The notes below the pieces were generated by a model. It was not told where the DNA came from and did no database searches. It was given only the letters and a program-made list of their open reading frames with translations. 6,070 nucleotides of DNA from the NCBI GenBank assembly GCA_910588405.1, contig CAJUPT010000115.1, positions 1 to 6,070 on the forward strand, read 5' to 3'. This document shows positions 4,426-6,070 of this stretch, one piece after another. The translations under genes and the position numbers were made by a program. Within the stretch, counting starts at the first letter, position 1; each line of letters begins with the position of its first letter. The stretch is from an uncultured Lachnospiraceae bacterium. GTDB lineage: Bacteria; Bacillota; Clostridia; Lachnospirales; Lachnospiraceae.

Positions 4426-6070
4426 ATGAATCAGGTGAAAGACGCTGCCGCCTGGAACGGCTTTGCCCCGGGCAACTGGCAGCATGAGGTGGATGTGCGG
4501 GATTTTATTCAGAAAAATTATGAGCCCTATGAGGGAGACGAGGCGTTTCTCAATGGCCCCACGGAAGATACGGAGGCTTTGTGGCGGCAGGTGATGGAGC
4601 TGTATAAGAAAGAGCGGGAGGCCGGGGGCGTTCTGGATATGGATACGGCATTGGTGTCCACAATCACCTCCCATGCACCCGGTTATCTGGATAAAGAGAA
4701 AGAGCGAATCGTAGGCTTTCAGACGGAGAAACCTTTTAAGCGGAGCTTACAGCCCTACGGCGGAATCCGTACGGCTGCAAAAGCCTGCGAGGACAACGGA
4801 TACCATGTGGACCCGGAGCTCCGGAAATTTTTCACGATCCATAGAAAGACTCATAATGCCGGCGTTTTCGACGCCTACACCGATGAAATGCGGGCCTGCC
4901 GGAGAAGCCATATTATCACCGGCCTGCCGGACGCTTACGGACGGGGGCGGATTATCGGAGATTACAGGAGGGTGGCGCTTTACGGTGTGGACTTCCTGAT
5001 TGCCGAAAAACAGGAAGAAAAGCAGGATACGAGAAAAATTATGACGGAGGAGGTAATCCGGGAGCGGGAAGAACTGTCGGAGCAGATTCGGGCATTGCAG
5101 GAGCTGAAAAAGCTGGGAGAGATTTACGGCTTTGATATTTCAGGGCCGGCGAAGGATACGAGGGAAGCGATCCAGTGGCTTTACTTCGGCTATCTGGCGG
5201 CGATCAAGGAGCAGAACGGCGCAGCCATGTCCCTGGGCCGCACCTCCACGTTTCTGGATATTTATGCGCAGCGGGATCTGGAACGGGGCGTATATACGGA
5301 GAAGGAGATTCAGGAGTTTGTGGATCACTTTGTCATGAAGCTGCGCCTGGTCAAATTCGCCAGAACTCCGGAGTATAACGCCCTGTTTTCGGGAGACCCT
5401 ACCTGGGTAACGGAGTCCATCGGCGGCGTGGGCATCGACGGCCGGCCGCTGGTGACAAAGATGTCCTTCCGGTTTCTGCATACTCTGTCCAATCTGGGAC
5501 CTGCGCCGGAGCCTAATCTGACGGTGCTCTGGTCGGTACACCTGCCCAGAGCCTTCAAACGGTTCTGTGCCAGGACTTCCATCGAGTCTTCCTCCATCCA
5601 GTATGAGAACGATGATCTGATGCGGGTGAGCCACGGGGACGACTATGCTATCGCCTGCTGTGTCTCCTCCATGCGGGTGGGAAAGGAAATGCAGTTTTTC
5701 GGCGCCAGGGCCAACCTGGCCAAATGCCTGCTCTATGCCATTAACGGCGGCGTAGATGAAATCAGCAAGGTGCAGGTGGGGCCAAAGTATCAGTCCATCA
5801 CGTCGGAATATTTGGAATATAACCAGGTAATGGAGCGGTATCATGACATGATGCGCTGGCTGGCCGGCGTGTATGTGAATACGCTGAATATCATTCACTA
5901 TATGCATGACAAATACAGCTATGAGCGGATTCAGATGGCTCTTCACGACAAAGAAGTGACCAGATGGTTTGCCACCGGAATCGCCGGGCTGTCGGTGGTG
6001 GCGGATTCGCTGTCGGCCATCCTGATCCCGCACCGCTTTCACCTTCGCATATTTGATGGCCGACAGCGAA
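4426..6070 (+). CDS. pflB: Pyruvate formate-lyase (formate C-acetyltransferase), 3' end missing
   Basis: The N-terminal 532 residues of pyruvate formate-lyase, the cytosolic glycyl-radical enzyme that converts pyruvate and CoA to acetyl-CoA and formate in anaerobic fermentation. Visible hallmarks are TGLPDAYGRGRIIGDYRR (165-182; the pyruvate-binding arginine is probably R175), W327 in DPTWVTE, the catalytic pair C411-C412 in AIACCVSS, and R428 in FFGARANLAK. These fit true PFL rather than glycerol or diol dehydratase relatives. The full protein is usually about 740-760 residues, so the C-terminal part with the glycyl-radical loop, and normally a pflA activase gene nearby, lie outside the window. 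The start is ATG at 4426 with AAGGAG (4411-4416) nine bases upstream. Trust the translation only to position 6021 (GLSVVADSLSAI): beyond it the frame stays open but encodes unrelated residues, because the DNA is the reverse complement of the expected continuation. Confidence 0.96.
   Translation, partial: MNQVKDAAAWNGFAPGNWQHEVDVRDFIQKNYEPYEGDEAFLNGPTEDTEALWRQVMELYKKEREAGGVLDMDTALVSTITSHAPGYLDKEKERIVGFQTEKPFKRSLQPYGGIRTAAKACEDNGYHVDPELRKFFTIHRKTHNAGVFDAYTDEMRACRRSHIITGLPDAYGRGRIIGDYRRVALYGVDFLIAEKQEEKQDTRKIMTEEVIREREELSEQIRALQELKKLGEIYGFDISGPAKDTREAIQWLYFGYLAAIKEQNGAAMSLGRTSTFLDIYAQRDLERGVYTEKEIQEFVDHFVMKLRLVKFARTPEYNALFSGDPTWVTESIGGVGIDGRPLVTKMSFRFLHTLSNLGPAPEPNLTVLWSVHLPRAFKRFCARTSIESSSIQYENDDLMRVSHGDDYAIACCVSSMRVGKEMQFFGARANLAKCLLYAINGGVDEISKVQVGPKYQSITSEYLEYNQVMERYHDMMRWLAGVYVNTLNIIHYMHDKYSYERIQMALHDKEVTRWFATGIAGLSVVADSLSAILIPHRFHLRIFDGRQR
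6006..6070. repeat. Perfect 16-bp inverted repeat enclosing an inverted piece of pflB; probable fold-back junction
   Basis: The arm TTCGCTGTCGGCCATC (6006-6021) is the exact reverse complement of 6055-6070, and the window ends with the arm still perfect. The 33 bases between (6022-6054), read on the minus strand, encode KYAKVKAVRDQ, which is precisely what should follow ADSLSAI in PFL (E. coli has KYAKVKPIRD). On the plus strand they encode unrelated residues, LIPHRFHLRIF. The structure is therefore an inversion or fold-back inside pflB and not a terminator. A template-switch or assembly chimera at a contig end is the likeliest cause. Confidence 0.85.

Noticed and set aside
4195..4674. 159-codon minus-strand frame upstream of and into pflB
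   Set aside because: It crosses the promoter region and the conserved PFL N-terminus in antisense; no ribosome site or family resemblance.
5140..6042. 300-codon open frame on the minus strand opposite pflB
   Set aside because: It is antisense to a clear PFL coding frame, has no ribosome site, and its His/Arg-rich composition is typical of a shadow frame. Its ATG even lies inside the inverted segment at the window end.
1..6070. CRISPR arrays, tRNA/rRNA genes, insertion sequences, integrase or prophage genes
   Set aside because: No repeat-spacer pattern, no cloverleaf or rRNA-like sequence, and no transposase or integrase motif was seen on either strand.

Overview
The window looks like chromosomal DNA from an anaerobic, spore-forming Clostridia, most likely a member of Lachnospiraceae (clostridial cluster XIVa). 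The basis is an alpha/beta-type small acid-soluble spore protein with a forespore (sigma-G-like) promoter, a YlbJ-like sporulation membrane protein, a fermentative pyruvate formate-lyase, strong Shine-Dalgarno sites of the AGGAGG type, and protein sequences that read as clostridial. The family assignments rest on motif recognition by eye. The genus is not determined.

Layout. Left part, minus strand (1-1423): a strong terminator hairpin, a SASP gene (79-285) with its own sigma-G-type promoter, and upstream of it a YlbJ/nucleoside-recognition-type multi-pass membrane protein (431-1396) that probably starts at a TTG codon. Both point to sporulation. Positions 1424-1579 are a divergent intergenic region with a strong vegetative promoter facing right. 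Middle, plus strand: pepD, an M20-family aminoacyl-histidine dipeptidase with all expected metal ligands (1580-3040), closed by a hairpin; then a membrane-anchored M23/LytM metallopeptidase with a complete active site (3217-4104), closed by a textbook Rho-independent terminator (4145-4189). Right part, plus strand: a 236-base interval (4190-4425) carrying a TTGACA promoter embedded in overlapping inverted repeats and a probable small ORF of about 39 codons, followed by the 5' two-thirds of pflB (4426 onward), cut by the window edge.

How the genes relate: the left pair acts in sporulation and spore protection. PepD salvages histidine-containing dipeptides in the cytosol. The M23 enzyme acts on the wall outside the membrane. 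PFL is the central anaerobic pyruvate-cleaving enzyme. The three right-hand units have separate terminators and look like independent transcription units rather than one pathway operon.

The most striking anomaly is at the very right end. After codon 532 of pflB (position 6021) the reading frame stops matching PFL, and the next 33 bases are the exact reverse complement of the expected continuation (it reads KYAKVKAVRDQ on the other strand). They are flanked by perfect 16-bp inverted arms. This is either a fold-back (template-switch) artefact at a contig end or a real small inversion inside pflB; I favour fold-back. The most plausible overlooked biology is the small ORF and the inverted-repeat architecture in the pflB leader.
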